A stretch of 64,000 nucleotides of DNA from Enterobacter sp. SA187. Its GTDB lineage: Bacteria; Pseudomonadota; Gammaproteobacteria; Enterobacterales; Enterobacteriaceae. A program made the position numbers and the translations under genes. The stretch is taken from assembly GCF_001888805.2 (NCBI RefSeq), contig NZ_CP019113.1, forward strand, positions 558,001 to 622,000. Reading direction: 5' to 3'. Under the pieces are notes generated by a model. It did not search any database, had not been told where the DNA came from, and worked only from the letters and a program-made list of their open reading frames with translations. Of this stretch, positions 8,751-17,547 are shown one piece after another; position 1 is the stretch's first letter, and every line of letters begins with the position of its first letter.

Positions 8751-9626
8751 ATGAAATATGCATTAGGACCGGTGCTCTACTACTGGTCAAAAGAGACGCT
8801 GGAAAATTTCTATCAGCAGGCCGCTGAAAGCGAAGCCGATATTATTTATCTTGGCGAGGCGGTATGCAGCAAGCGCCGCGCCACCAAATCAGGTGACTGG
8901 CTGGATATGGCGAAAGCGCTGGCGCAAAGCGGCAAGCAGGTGGTGCTGTCGACGCTGGCGCTGGTGCAGGCCTCATCTGAACTTAATGAACTGAAGCGCT
9001 ATGTGGAGAACGGCGAGTTTATGCTGGAGGCCAGCGATCTCGGCGTGGTGAATATGTGCGCCGAGCGAAAACTGCCGTTCGTCGCCGGTCATGCGCTGAA
9101 CTGCTATAACGCCGTGACGCTGCGCCTGTTGCACAAACAGGGCATGGTGCGCTGGTGTATGCCGGTGGAGCTGTCCCGCGACTGGCTGGTTAATCTGCTG
9201 AACCAGTGCGATGAGCTGGGGATCCGCAATCAGTTTGAAGTGGAAGTGCTGAGCTATGGTCATCTGCCGCTGGCCTATTCAGCGCGCTGCTTTACCGCCC
9301 GCTCGGAAGACCGGCCCAAAGATGAGTGCGAAACCTGCTGCATCAAATACCCGACGGGGCGCAATGTGCTGTCGCAGGAAAACCAGCAGGTGTTCGTGTT
9401 AAACGGTATTCAGACGATGAGCGGCTATGTCTATAACCTCGGCAACGAACAGACTTCGATGAACGGGCTGGTGGACATTGTGCGCCTGTCGCCGATGGGC
9501 GCTGAAACGCTGGATATGCTGGCGGCCTTTCGCGCCAACGCTAACGGTGGCGCCCCGCTGCCGCTGGCGGCACACAGTGACTGCAATGGTTACTGGAAGC
9601 GGGTAGCTGGTCTGGAACTGGTGTAG
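8751..9626 (+). CDS. ubiV: UbiV (YhbV), U32-family partner of UbiU
   Basis: A 291-residue U32-family protein. Cluster cysteines are visible in GEAVCSKRRA and in the ARCFTARSEDRPKDECETCC segment. It heterodimerises with UbiU for anaerobic ubiquinone synthesis. The ATG at 8751 gives the family N-terminus MKYALGPVLYYW. An open frame extending upstream into ubiU has no homology and is an overlap artefact. Only 7 bp separate it from ubiU. Confidence 0.95.
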   Translation: MKYALGPVLYYWSKETLENFYQQAAESEADIIYLGEAVCSKRRATKSGDWLDMAKALAQSGKQVVLSTLALVQASSELNELKRYVENGEFMLEASDLGVVNMCAERKLPFVAGHALNCYNAVTLRLLHKQGMVRWCMPVELSRDWLVNLLNQCDELGIRNQFEVEVLSYGHLPLAYSARCFTARSEDRPKDECETCCIKYPTGRNVLSQENQQVFVLNGIQTMSGYVYNLGNEQTSMNGLVDIVRLSPMGAETLDMLAAFRANANGGAPLPLAAHSDCNGYWKRVAGLELV

Positions 9627-9649
9627 CCTGCCGCGCAATTACACAGATA

Positions 9650-9719
9650 GCTCACTTTGTTAACAGCTTTAGCTACGCTTTAATGCAGTATTAAAGAATT
9701 AGCCTGTAACAAAGTGAGC
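9650..9719 (+). promoter_or_regulatory. Nested inverted repeats before yhbW, covering its ribosome-binding region
   Basis: A perfect 13-bp inverted repeat has arms at 9650-9662 (GCTCACTTTGTTA) and 9707-9719 (TAACAAAGTGAGC), 44 bp apart. Inside it, 9678-9684 and 9690-9696 form a second perfect 7-bp inverted repeat around a 5-nt loop. The right outer arm ends 5 bp before the yhbW ATG and covers where a Shine-Dalgarno would be. In RNA the outer stem could mask the start; in DNA it could be a two-site operator. Neither role is shown. Confidence 0.5.
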
Positions 9720-9724
9720 GCATT

Positions 9725-10732
9725 ATGACCGATACATCCCCGCTTTTTTCGGTGCTCGATCTCGCACCGATCCCGCAGGGCGCTTCTGCGAAAGACGCCT
9801 TCGAACACTCTCTGGATCTGGCCCGTCTCGCTGAAAAACGTGGCTATCATCGCTTCTGGCTGGCTGAACATCATAATATGACCGGCATCGCCAGCGCGGC
9901 GACGTCCGTGCTGATTGGTTATCTGGCGGCAAATACTAACACTCTGCACCTCGGCTCCGGCGGCGTGATGCTGCCGAACCACTCGCCGCTGGTGATCGCC
10001 GAGCAGTTCGGTACGCTCAATACGCTCTATCCGGGCCGAATCGATCTGGGTCTGGGGCGTGCGCCGGGCAGCGATCAGCGCACCATGATGGCGCTGCGCC
10101 GTCATATGAGCGGCGATGTCGATAACTTCCTGCGCGATGTGGCAGAGCTGGTGGACTGGTTTGACGCCCGCGATCCGAATCCGCATGTGCGCCCGGTGCC
10201 CGGCTACGGCGAGAAAATTCCCGTCTGGCTGCTCGGCTCCAGTCTCTACAGCGCCCACCTCGCCGCCCAGCTTGGCCTGCCCTTTGCGTTCGCGTCGCAC
10301 TTTGCGCCGGATATGCTGTTCCAGGCGCTGCACCTGTACCGCAGCAACTTTAAGCCGTCGGCGCGCCTTGAGAAGCCGTATGCGATGGTGTGCATCAATA
10401 TCGTGGCCGCCGACAGTAACCGCGATGCAGAATTCCTGTTCACCTCCATGCAGCAGGCGTTTGTGAAGCTGCGCCGGGGCGAGACCTCGCAGCTGCCGCC
10501 GCCGATTGATAACATCGATCACTTCTGGTCGCCGTCAGAAAAATACGGTGTGCAGCAGGCGCTGAGCATGTCGCTGGTGGGGGATAAAGCGAAAGTCCGC
10601 CACGGGCTGGAGTCGATCCTGCGAGAAACCCAGGCGGATGAGATGATGGTGAACGGCCAGATTTTCGATCATCAGGCGCGGCTGCATTCTTTTGACCTGG
10701 CGATGCAGGTGAAAGAAGAGCTGTTGGGATAG
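9725..10732 (+). CDS. yhbW: YhbW, luciferase-like monooxygenase family protein
   Basis: A 335-residue bacterial-luciferase-like (group C flavin monooxygenase) protein. Family signatures include RFWLAEHHNM near residues 39-48, LHLGSGGVMLPNHSPL and GRIDLGLGRAPGSD. The substrate is unknown; relatives include LadA-like and F420-like enzymes, so FMN use is inferred from the family. It follows ubiV by 98 bp, and the space is filled by a nested inverted repeat that overlaps the translation start region. Three REP sites follow. Confidence 0.92.
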   Translation: MTDTSPLFSVLDLAPIPQGASAKDAFEHSLDLARLAEKRGYHRFWLAEHHNMTGIASAATSVLIGYLAANTNTLHLGSGGVMLPNHSPLVIAEQFGTLNTLYPGRIDLGLGRAPGSDQRTMMALRRHMSGDVDNFLRDVAELVDWFDARDPNPHVRPVPGYGEKIPVWLLGSSLYSAHLAAQLGLPFAFASHFAPDMLFQALHLYRSNFKPSARLEKPYAMVCINIVAADSNRDAEFLFTSMQQAFVKLRRGETSQLPPPIDNIDHFWSPSEKYGVQQALSMSLVGDKAKVRHGLESILRETQADEMMVNGQIFDHQARLHSFDLAMQVKEELLG

Positions 10733-10740
10733 TTCTGGCC

Positions 10741-10859
10741 TGCCCGGTGGCGCTACGCTTACCGGGCCTACATTTCCAGGTTTTGCCCGGTGGCGCTACG
10801 CTTACCGGGCCTACAACATTAATTTTGTAGGCCGGATAAGGCGCAGCCGCCATCCGGCA
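10741..10859. repeat. REP/BIME cluster between yhbW and mtr
   Basis: Three REP-type units lie in 119 bp. Two identical 31-bp direct copies, at 10741-10771 and 10784-10814, begin TGCCCGGTGGCG and end GGGCCTAC. A third, at 10827-10859, is inverted and divergent (GTAGGCCGG...CATCCGGCA). The arrangement between two convergent genes is typical of extragenic palindromes that stabilise mRNA ends or bind gyrase, IHF or Pol I. Confidence 0.85.
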
Positions 10860-10868
10860 AGAGATTGA

Positions 10869-12113
10869 CTACTGATACACCGGCAACAGATTAAAACTCG
10901 ACAACAGATGCACCACCGCGTTGCCGACGCCGAAAATCAGGATCAGGGCAATCATCGGTTTGCCTCCCCAGACGCGAAACCGCGGGCTGCCAAAGCGTTT
11001 GCGGGATTTGCGCGCCAGCAGCGCCGGAACAATTGCCGCCCAGATCGTTGCTGCCAGTCCGGCATAGCCAATCGCATACAGAAAACCGTTCGGCCACAGT
11101 AAACCGCCCACCACCGGCGGCAGGAAGGTCAGCGCCGCGGTTTTAAGCCGCCCTGCCGCGCTGTCGTCAAACCCAAACAGATCCGCGAGATAATCAAACA
11201 GCCCCAGCGTTACGCCCAGGAACGAGCTGGCAACGGCAAAGTTAGAAAACACCAGCAGCAGCAAATCCAGGCTGCGGCTATTCAGCACGCCGCTTAACGC
11301 CTGCACCAGCACATCGATATTTCCGCCCTGCGCGGCAATGGCGATAAAGGCCGGGCGCGGAATATTGCCCATCGTCCCCAGCAACCAGACCGCGTACAGC
11401 CCCAGCGCCAGTAACGAGCCCAGCACGATACAACGGGTGATGGTGCGCGGATCTTTGCCGTAAAACTTCATCAGGCTGGGGACGTTACCGTGGTAGCCAA
11501 AAGAGGCGAGGCAAAACGGCAGCGTCATCAGCAGATAAGGCGTATAGGAGGCGTTGCTTTCGGCCACATTAAACAGCGTGGCGGGCTGGACGTGCCCCAG
11601 CAGGCTGCCGAAGGTCAGAAAGAAGGTGATGACTTTGGCGCCCAGCACAATGGCGGTCATACGGCTGACCGCGCGGGTCGACAGCCAGACAATAAACGCC
11701 ACCAGCAGCGCAAAACCAAATCCCGCCAGCCGTGCCGGAACGTTTAGCGACATTTCGCTAAAAGTATGATGCAGGATCGAGCCGCTCGCGGAAATGTAGG
11801 CGTAGGTCAGGATATAGAGCACAAAGGCGATGGAAATGCCGTTGATGGCGTTCCAGCGCCTGCCGAGCAGATCGCGGGTAATGGTGTCGAAGCTGGATCC
11901 AATACGATAGTTGAGGTTCGCTTCAAGGATCATCAGCCCGGAATGCAGCATACAGAACCAGGTGAAGATCAGCGCCGCCAGTGACCAGAAGAACCACGCG
12001 CCGGACATCACCACCGGCAGGGAAAACATGCCTGCGCCAATGATTGTACCCGCAATAATCACAACGCCAGCCAGCAGCGAAGGAGTGGTGTGTGTGGTCG
12101 TTAACGTCGCCAT
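10869..12113 (-). CDS. mtr: Mtr, high-affinity tryptophan-specific permease
   Basis: A 414-residue inner-membrane transporter of the aromatic amino acid permease (HAAAP) family, the same length as E. coli Mtr. About eleven hydrophobic segments are visible. The first contains the family motif GTIIGAGMFSLP. It imports tryptophan with a proton. The promoter region carries a TrpR-like operator at 12169-12188, consistent with the known tryptophan repression of mtr. It is convergent with yhbW across REP sites. Confidence 0.95.
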   Translation of the reverse strand: MATLTTTHTTPSLLAGVVIIAGTIIGAGMFSLPVVMSGAWFFWSLAALIFTWFCMLHSGLMILEANLNYRIGSSFDTITRDLLGRRWNAINGISIAFVLYILTYAYISASGSILHHTFSEMSLNVPARLAGFGFALLVAFIVWLSTRAVSRMTAIVLGAKVITFFLTFGSLLGHVQPATLFNVAESNASYTPYLLMTLPFCLASFGYHGNVPSLMKFYGKDPRTITRCIVLGSLLALGLYAVWLLGTMGNIPRPAFIAIAAQGGNIDVLVQALSGVLNSRSLDLLLLVFSNFAVASSFLGVTLGLFDYLADLFGFDDSAAGRLKTAALTFLPPVVGGLLWPNGFLYAIGYAGLAATIWAAIVPALLARKSRKRFGSPRFRVWGGKPMIALILIFGVGNAVVHLLSSFNLLPVYQ

Positions 12114-12166
12114 CCGTTTTATCTCCGGTGTTATAACAGCTTCGGTCAGTGAAGCATCGCGCCAGC

Positions 12167-12190
12167 ATTGTACCAGTACATGAGTACAAA
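12167..12190 (-). promoter_or_regulatory. mtr promoter with TrpR-like operator
   Basis: On the minus strand, TACAAT (12172-12167) is a good -10 hexamer. The -35 is weak. The -10 overlaps the palindromic block 12169-12188, which reads TGTACTCATGTACTGGTACA and carries GTACT repeats like the TrpR consensus. E. coli mtr is repressed by TrpR and activated by TyrR. I did not find a clean TyrR box. Confidence 0.5.
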
Positions 12191-12196
12191 GCAGAT

Positions 12197-12227
12197 AAAA
12201 AAAGCCCCGATTGTTAAGATCGGGGCT
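12197..12227 (-). terminator. deaD intrinsic terminator
   Basis: Read on the minus strand, an AGCCCCGAT stem with a 7-nt loop is followed by seven U residues. It lies 41-71 bp after the deaD stop and just upstream of the mtr promoter. Confidence 0.85.
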
Positions 12228-12267
12228 GGAACTTTTACTTTACAGTAAAGCGTAATGCGTTACGCGA

Positions 12268-14175
12268 TTATGCATCACCGAAGCGACGACGACCGGATGC
12301 GGCACCGTCTTCGCGACGCGGACCACGGCTGCCTTCACGACGTTCGCCGCTGAAACGGCCAGCGCCTGGCGCTGCGCCTTCACGACGTGGGCCACGGCCA
12401 CCTTCGCGACGCTCACCGCCACCGAAGCGACGTTCGCCGGCAGGACGATCGCCACCGCGACGTTCGTGCGGCTGTGCATCACCCAGCAGTTGCATATTCA
12501 TCGGCTTGTTCAGGATACGCGTACGGGTAAAGTGTTGCAGGACTTCGCCCGGCATACCTTTCGGCAGCTCGATGGTGGAGTGAGTACCGAACAGCTTGAT
12601 ATTACCGATGTAACGGCTGCTGATGTCGCCTTCGTTAGCGATCGCGCCAACGATGTGACGAACTTCAACACCATCATCACGGCCCACTTCAATGCGATAC
12701 AGTTCCATTTCGCCTGCGTCACGACGTTCACGACGCGGACGATCTTCACCGCCACGCTCAGGACGCGGACCACGGTCATTACGGTCGCCACGGCGTTCGA
12801 AACGCTCGTCACGCTCACGGAATTCACGCTTCGGACGCATAGGCGCATCTGGAGGCAGGATCAGCGGACGCTCGCCCTGTGCCATTTTCAGCAGTGCGGC
12901 AGCCAGGGTTTCGATATCCAGCTCTTCGTCAGCGGAAGGCTGGATTTTCGCCAGCAGACCACGGTAGAGATCCAGATCGCTGCTTTCCAGCTGCTGCTGA
13001 ACTTTAGCGGCGAATTTTTCCAGACGGCGTTTGCCCAGCAGTTCTGCGTTCGGCAGTTCAACTTCCGGAATGGTCAGCTTCATGGTGCGTTCGATGTTAC
13101 GCAGCAGACGACGCTCGCGGTTCTCAACGAACAGCAGTGCGCGACCTGCACGACCTGCACGACCGGTACGGCCGATACGGTGCACGTAAGACTCGGAGTC
13201 CATCGGGATGTCGTAGTTAACAACCAGGCTGATACGCTCAACGTCCAGGCCACGGGCCGCAACGTCGGTCGCAATCAGGATGTCCAGACGACCATCTTTC
13301 AGACGCTCCAGGGTCTGCTCACGCAGCGCCTGGTTCATGTCACCGTTCAGCGCGGCGCTGTTATAACCGCTGCGCTCCAGCGCTTCAGCCACTTCCAGGG
13401 TCGCATTTTTGGTACGCACGAAGATGATCGCCGCGTCAAAGTCTTCTGCTTCCAGGAAACGCACCAGCGCTTCGTTTTTACGCATACCGTATACAGACCA
13501 GTAGCTCTGGCTGATGTCCGGGCGAGTGGTTACGCTGGACTGAATGCGCACTTCCTGCGGCTCTTTCATAAAGCGGCGGGTAATGCGACGGATCGCTTCC
13601 GGCATGGTGGCGGAGAACAGCGCGGTCTGATGTTCAGCCGGGATCTCAGCCATGATGGTTTCAACGTCTTCGATGAAGCCCATACGCAGCATTTCATCCG
13701 CTTCGTCCAGTACCAGACCTTTCAGGTTGGACAGGTTCAGCGTACCGCGTTTTAAGTGATCGAGCAGGCGACCCGGGGTACCCACAACAATTTGTGGGCC
13801 CTGACGCAGGGCGCGCAGCTGCACGTCATAACGCTGGCCGCCGTAAAGGGCAACCACGTTTACGCCGTGCATATGTTTAGAGAAGTCCGTCATGGCTTCA
13901 GCAACCTGAACCGCCAGTTCGCGGGTCGGGGCCAGCACCAGAATCTGTGGCGCTTTCAGCTCAGGATCGAGGTTGTGCAGCAGCGGTAAAGAGAACGCTG
14001 CGGTTTTGCCGCTACCGGTCTGGGCCATACCCAGAACATCGCGGCCACCCAGCAGATGTGGGATACACTCTGCCTGGATTGGAGATGGCTTTTCGTAACC
14101 CAGATCGTTCAGGGCCTGAAGGATGGAGGCATTCAGCCCAAGATCAGAAAAAGTGGTTTCGATGGTATCAGTCAT
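12268..14175 (-). CDS. deaD: DeaD (CsdA), ATP-dependent DEAD-box RNA helicase
   Basis: A 635-residue DEAD-box helicase. The Q-motif region begins near residue 8, Walker A is AQTGSGKT, motif II is DEAD, motif III SAT and motif VI HRIGRTGR. A dimerisation and RNA-binding module follows, then an Arg/Gly-rich tail of about 90 residues with repeated GERREG and RGPRRE blocks. CsdA remodels RNA during cold-shock ribosome assembly and mRNA decay. I chose the ATG at 14175; its codon overlaps the yrbN stop. Longer in-frame starts exist upstream but run through yrbN. Confidence 0.95.
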   Translation of the reverse strand: MTDTIETTFSDLGLNASILQALNDLGYEKPSPIQAECIPHLLGGRDVLGMAQTGSGKTAAFSLPLLHNLDPELKAPQILVLAPTRELAVQVAEAMTDFSKHMHGVNVVALYGGQRYDVQLRALRQGPQIVVGTPGRLLDHLKRGTLNLSNLKGLVLDEADEMLRMGFIEDVETIMAEIPAEHQTALFSATMPEAIRRITRRFMKEPQEVRIQSSVTTRPDISQSYWSVYGMRKNEALVRFLEAEDFDAAIIFVRTKNATLEVAEALERSGYNSAALNGDMNQALREQTLERLKDGRLDILIATDVAARGLDVERISLVVNYDIPMDSESYVHRIGRTGRAGRAGRALLFVENRERRLLRNIERTMKLTIPEVELPNAELLGKRRLEKFAAKVQQQLESSDLDLYRGLLAKIQPSADEELDIETLAAALLKMAQGERPLILPPDAPMRPKREFRERDERFERRGDRNDRGPRPERGGEDRPRRERRDAGEMELYRIEVGRDDGVEVRHIVGAIANEGDISSRYIGNIKLFGTHSTIELPKGMPGEVLQHFTRTRILNKPMNMQLLGDAQPHERRGGDRPAGERRFGGGERREGGRGPRREGAAPGAGRFSGERREGSRGPRREDGAASGRRRFGDA

Positions 14176-14245
14176 GTAGTACATGTGCCTCATTGATGGC
14201 GGCCAGTCTACGTAACTCATCGTGAAATTGATCTGCAATTTTCAT
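14168..14245 (-). CDS. yrbN: YrbN, small protein translationally linked to deaD
   Basis: A 25-codon frame starts at ATG 14245 and ends at TGA 14168-14170. The peptide starts MKIADQFHDEL and continues RRLAAINEAHVLHD, closely matching the 26-residue E. coli YrbN as I recall it. Its last codons overlap the deaD start by 8 bp, a classic coupling arrangement (ATGACTGA). A function for the peptide itself is not established; a leader role controlling deaD is plausible. Confidence 0.82.
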   Translation of the reverse strand: MKIADQFHDELRRLAAINEAHVLHD

Positions 14246-14355
14246 TGAAAAGTGTGAACCGGCTCAAATTTAGTTGATTAACGAACAAAAACGCCCTCAC
14301 CCGTCAGGATGATGACTTTACTAAAAAAGTTGGTGGGCTGATCGTTGTTCGTCAG

Positions 14356-15240
14356 CTATTGCTGGTCCGATTCTGCCAGGTCATCTTGCTCCTGGCCCAA
14401 GAGCGATAATTCCAACAATGCATAACGATGCTCAACGTAGTTGTGTACGTTGTTAGCGACCGCTAACTTGAACAGTGCCGTAGCGCTGTCCTTTTCCCCC
14501 AGACTTAGGTAGAACTTACCTAAATAGAAGTTGGTTTCACTGAGATGCTCAGCGAGCGAGGTGTTATCCGTTGCGTCCGCCTTCAGGCGATCCATTAACG
14601 TTGCTTCGTTAATGTCACCGAGGTAGAACTCGACAATGTTCCATCCCCATTGCTCTCTATCCGATTTCTCGAAGCGCTGTCTTAGTGCTTCTTTGGCCTG
14701 CTTTTCGTCAAGCTTACGCTCGGCGATGTAAAGCCACAGGCTACGGAAAGGATCATTGGGATCGTCTTGATAAAACGCCAGCAGATCATCTTGCGCTAAC
14801 TTGTCACGACCGCCGTAATACAGAGCGATACCGCGATTCAAGTGCGCGTAGTTGTAAGTTGGATCAAGCTCAAGTACAGAATCAAACGCTTCATAAGCGG
14901 CGTCAAAATTGCCCGCTTGCGTTAAGTAAATGCCTAAGTAATTGAATACTTCAGGCATATCGGGTCGGATGGCCAGTGCTTGTGAAAAATCATTTCGCGC
15001 CAGTGCCCTCAGACCGAGACTATCATACAACACTCCGCGCTCATATAAAAGCTGTGCGCGTTCATCATCGGTTAAAGCCCGACTGGCAAGAATTTGTTCC
15101 ATGCGCGCCAGAATCACTTCTTGCTGCAAAGTCGGTTGCAATGGCACCGCCAGGACTTCGCTCTTACGCCAGGCAGAGTTGCTGCATCCTGCCAGCGTTA
15201 AAGCTGTCGCAACGAAACACCAGCGCAAAAAAGGCTTCAT
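14356..15240 (-). CDS. nlpI: NlpI, TPR outer-membrane lipoprotein
   Basis: A 294-residue lipoprotein. The signal peptide ends in the lipobox LAGC, giving lipidated Cys19. TPR-like helices follow (e.g. AQLLYERGVLYDSLGLRALA and FNYLGIYLTQAGNFDAAYEA). In E. coli, NlpI is the adaptor that brings the protease Prc to MepS and scaffolds peptidoglycan hydrolases. It is between pnp and yrbN-deaD, co-oriented with both; a pnp terminator hairpin lies upstream. Confidence 0.96.
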   Translation of the reverse strand: MKPFLRWCFVATALTLAGCSNSAWRKSEVLAVPLQPTLQQEVILARMEQILASRALTDDERAQLLYERGVLYDSLGLRALARNDFSQALAIRPDMPEVFNYLGIYLTQAGNFDAAYEAFDSVLELDPTYNYAHLNRGIALYYGGRDKLAQDDLLAFYQDDPNDPFRSLWLYIAERKLDEKQAKEALRQRFEKSDREQWGWNIVEFYLGDINEATLMDRLKADATDNTSLAEHLSETNFYLGKFYLSLGEKDSATALFKLAVANNVHNYVEHRYALLELSLLGQEQDDLAESDQQ

Positions 15241-15313
15241 TTCCCACTCCCGAAGACAACAATTAGATGGACATCCTGTCCCCCGGCTGCAAACACAGCA
15301 TCCTGCCCGGAAT

Positions 15314-15339
15314 GAAAACTCTCCGTCAACGACGGAGAG
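15314..15339 (-). terminator. Hairpin after pnp
   Basis: On the minus strand a 9-bp stem CTCTCCGTC / GACGGAGAG with a 3-nt loop is followed by UUUUC. It lies 14 bp past the pnp stop. The short U-tract suggests partial read-through to nlpI. Confidence 0.65.
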
Positions 15340-15352
15340 CTAAACAGCAACC

Positions 15353-17488
15353 TTACTCGCCTTGTTCTGCTGCCGGCGCTTGTGCCGCTTCAGCAGGCTG
15401 AGATTGTTCAGTCGCTTCTTTAATGCTCAGACGGACGCGGCCCTGGCGATCGACTTCCAGAACTTTAACCGGGACTTCCTGACCCATCTGCAGATAGTCG
15501 GTCACTTTCTCTACACGCTTGTCAGCGATCTGAGAAATGTGCACCAGACCTTCTTTACCGCCGCCGATGGCAACGAACGCGCCAAAGTCAACGATACGGG
15601 TCACTTTACCATTGTAGACGCGACCCACTTCGATTTCTGCGGTGATCTCTTCGATACGACGGATAGCGTATTTCGCTTTCTCGCCGTCGGTCGCTGCGAT
15701 TTTCACGGTGCCGTCATCTTCGATTTCGATGGTGGTGCCGGTTTCTTCGGTCAGCGCACGGATCACAGAGCCACCTTTACCGATGACGTCTTTGATCTTG
15801 TCCGGATTGATCTTGATGGTGTGAATACGCGGCGCGAACTGTGAAATATCGCCACGCGGCGCGTTGATTGCCTGTTCCATCACGCCCAGAATGTGCAGAC
15901 GCGCACCTTTAGCCTGGTTCAGCGCAACCTGCATGATCTCTTTGGTGATACCTTCAATTTTGATATCCATCTGCAGCGCAGAGATACCGTCGCGGGAACC
16001 CGCTACTTTGAAGTCCATATCGCCCAGGTGGTCTTCGTCGCCGAGGATGTCAGACAGCACAACGAAGTTGTCGCCTTCTTTCACCAGACCCATTGCGATA
16101 CCCGCAACGGCGGCTTTGATCGGCACACCCGCATCCATCAGCGCCAGAGAAGCACCGCATACGGACGCCATGGAAGAAGAACCGTTGGATTCGGTGATTT
16201 CAGAAACCACACGTACGGTGTACGGGAATTTCTCAGCGTCAGGCATTACTGCCAGCACGCCACGCTTCGCCAGACGACCGTGACCGATTTCACGACGCTT
16301 CGGTGAACCTACCATGCCCGTCTCGCCAACGGAGTACGGAGGGAAGTTATAGTGGAACAGGAAGCTGTCAGTGCGCTCGCCCATCAGTTCGTCGATGTTC
16401 TGCGCGTCACGGGTGGTGCCCAGGGTCGCAGTAACCAGCGCCTGAGTTTCGCCACGGGTGAAGAGTGCGGAACCGTGGGTACGCGGCAGCACGCCGGTAC
16501 GCACGTCCAGACCACGGATCATGTCTTTTTCACGGCCATCAATACGCGGCTCGCCTGCCAGTACGCGGCTACGAACAACGTTTTTCTCGATAGCGTGCAG
16601 GATGTCGCCCAGTTCGTTGGCGTCCAGGGTTTCATCTTCAGCCAGCAGCGCAGCCACAGTTTCAGCTTTGATAGCATCAACCTGCGTGTAACGCTCCTGT
16701 TTGTCGGTGATGCGGTAAGCATCGCTCAGACGGGATTCAGCCAGCGCAGCAACACGTGCATTCAGGGCTTCGTTAGCCGCTTCTGGCTGCCAGTCCCAAC
16801 GCGGTTTACCGGCTTCTTTCACCAGGTCGTTGATGTTCTGGATCACGATCTGCTGCTGTTCGTGGCCAAATACCACGGCGCCCAGCATCTGGTCTTCGCT
16901 CAGCAGTTCAGCTTCGGATTCAACCATCAGCACTGCACCTTCGGTACCGGCAACCACCAGATCCAGTTTGCTTGCTTTCAGCTCTTCCTGGGTCGGGTTC
17001 AGTACGTACTGGTCATTGATGTAACCTACACGCGCCGCGCCGATTGGGCCGTTGAACGGGATACCGGACAGAGACAGCGCAGCGGATGCGCCGATCATTG
17101 CCACGATGTCCGGGTTAACCTGCGGGTTAACGGAAACTACGGTGGCGATAACCTGTACTTCGTTAACGAAGCCTTCCGGGAACAGCGGACGAACCGGGCG
17201 GTCAATCAGACGCGCGATCAGCGTTTCGCCTTCGCTTGGACGGCCTTCACGACGGAAGAAGCCACCCGGGATTTTACCAGCAGCATAAGTACGCTCCTGA
17301 TAGTTAACCGTCAGCGGGAAGAAGTCCTGGCCCGGCTTCGCTTTTTTCTGACCCACAACGGTAACGAATACCGCGGTGTCGTCCATGCTTACCATAACAG
17401 CTGCAGTTGCCTGACGCGCCATCATGCCGGTCTCCAGCGTTACGGTATGTTGACCGTACTGGAATTTACGAATGATCGGATTAAGCAA
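15353..17488 (-). CDS. pnp: Polynucleotide phosphorylase (PNPase)
   Basis: A 711-residue 3'-5' phosphorolytic exoribonuclease and degradosome component. In order it has two RNase PH domains separated by an alpha-helical linker, a KH domain (IKDVIGKGGSVIRAL, about 555-600) and an S1 domain (VGRVYNGKVTRIVDFGAFV, about 620-690). I chose the TTG at 17488, giving MLNPIIRKFQYG as in E. coli, whose pnp also starts with UUG; AAGGAT lies 7 nt upstream. PNPase represses its own mRNA after RNase III cuts the leader, and that hairpin is present. Confidence 0.96.
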   Translation of the reverse strand: MLNPIIRKFQYGQHTVTLETGMMARQATAAVMVSMDDTAVFVTVVGQKKAKPGQDFFPLTVNYQERTYAAGKIPGGFFRREGRPSEGETLIARLIDRPVRPLFPEGFVNEVQVIATVVSVNPQVNPDIVAMIGASAALSLSGIPFNGPIGAARVGYINDQYVLNPTQEELKASKLDLVVAGTEGAVLMVESEAELLSEDQMLGAVVFGHEQQQIVIQNINDLVKEAGKPRWDWQPEAANEALNARVAALAESRLSDAYRITDKQERYTQVDAIKAETVAALLAEDETLDANELGDILHAIEKNVVRSRVLAGEPRIDGREKDMIRGLDVRTGVLPRTHGSALFTRGETQALVTATLGTTRDAQNIDELMGERTDSFLFHYNFPPYSVGETGMVGSPKRREIGHGRLAKRGVLAVMPDAEKFPYTVRVVSEITESNGSSSMASVCGASLALMDAGVPIKAAVAGIAMGLVKEGDNFVVLSDILGDEDHLGDMDFKVAGSRDGISALQMDIKIEGITKEIMQVALNQAKGARLHILGVMEQAINAPRGDISQFAPRIHTIKINPDKIKDVIGKGGSVIRALTEETGTTIEIEDDGTVKIAATDGEKAKYAIRRIEEITAEIEVGRVYNGKVTRIVDFGAFVAIGGGKEGLVHISQIADKRVEKVTDYLQMGQEVPVKVLEVDRQGRVRLSIKEATEQSQPAEAAQAPAAEQGE

Positions 17489-17547
17489 AATTTTATCCTT
17501 TCTTAATGAATGACAGCACACCATTGGGTGTGCTGACGTTAATACCC

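Noticed and set aside
12466..13755. 429-codon plus-strand frame opposite deaD
   Set aside because: Antisense shadow of a well-conserved coding sequence; low-complexity Thr/Phe/Gln composition. Similar long antisense frames lie opposite pnp, infB, nusA, ftsH, obgE, murA and gltB.
14176..14238. Longer deaD start 21 codons upstream
   Set aside because: It overlaps yrbN entirely and lacks a suitable ribosome-binding site; the ATG at 14175 fits the Q-motif spacing.
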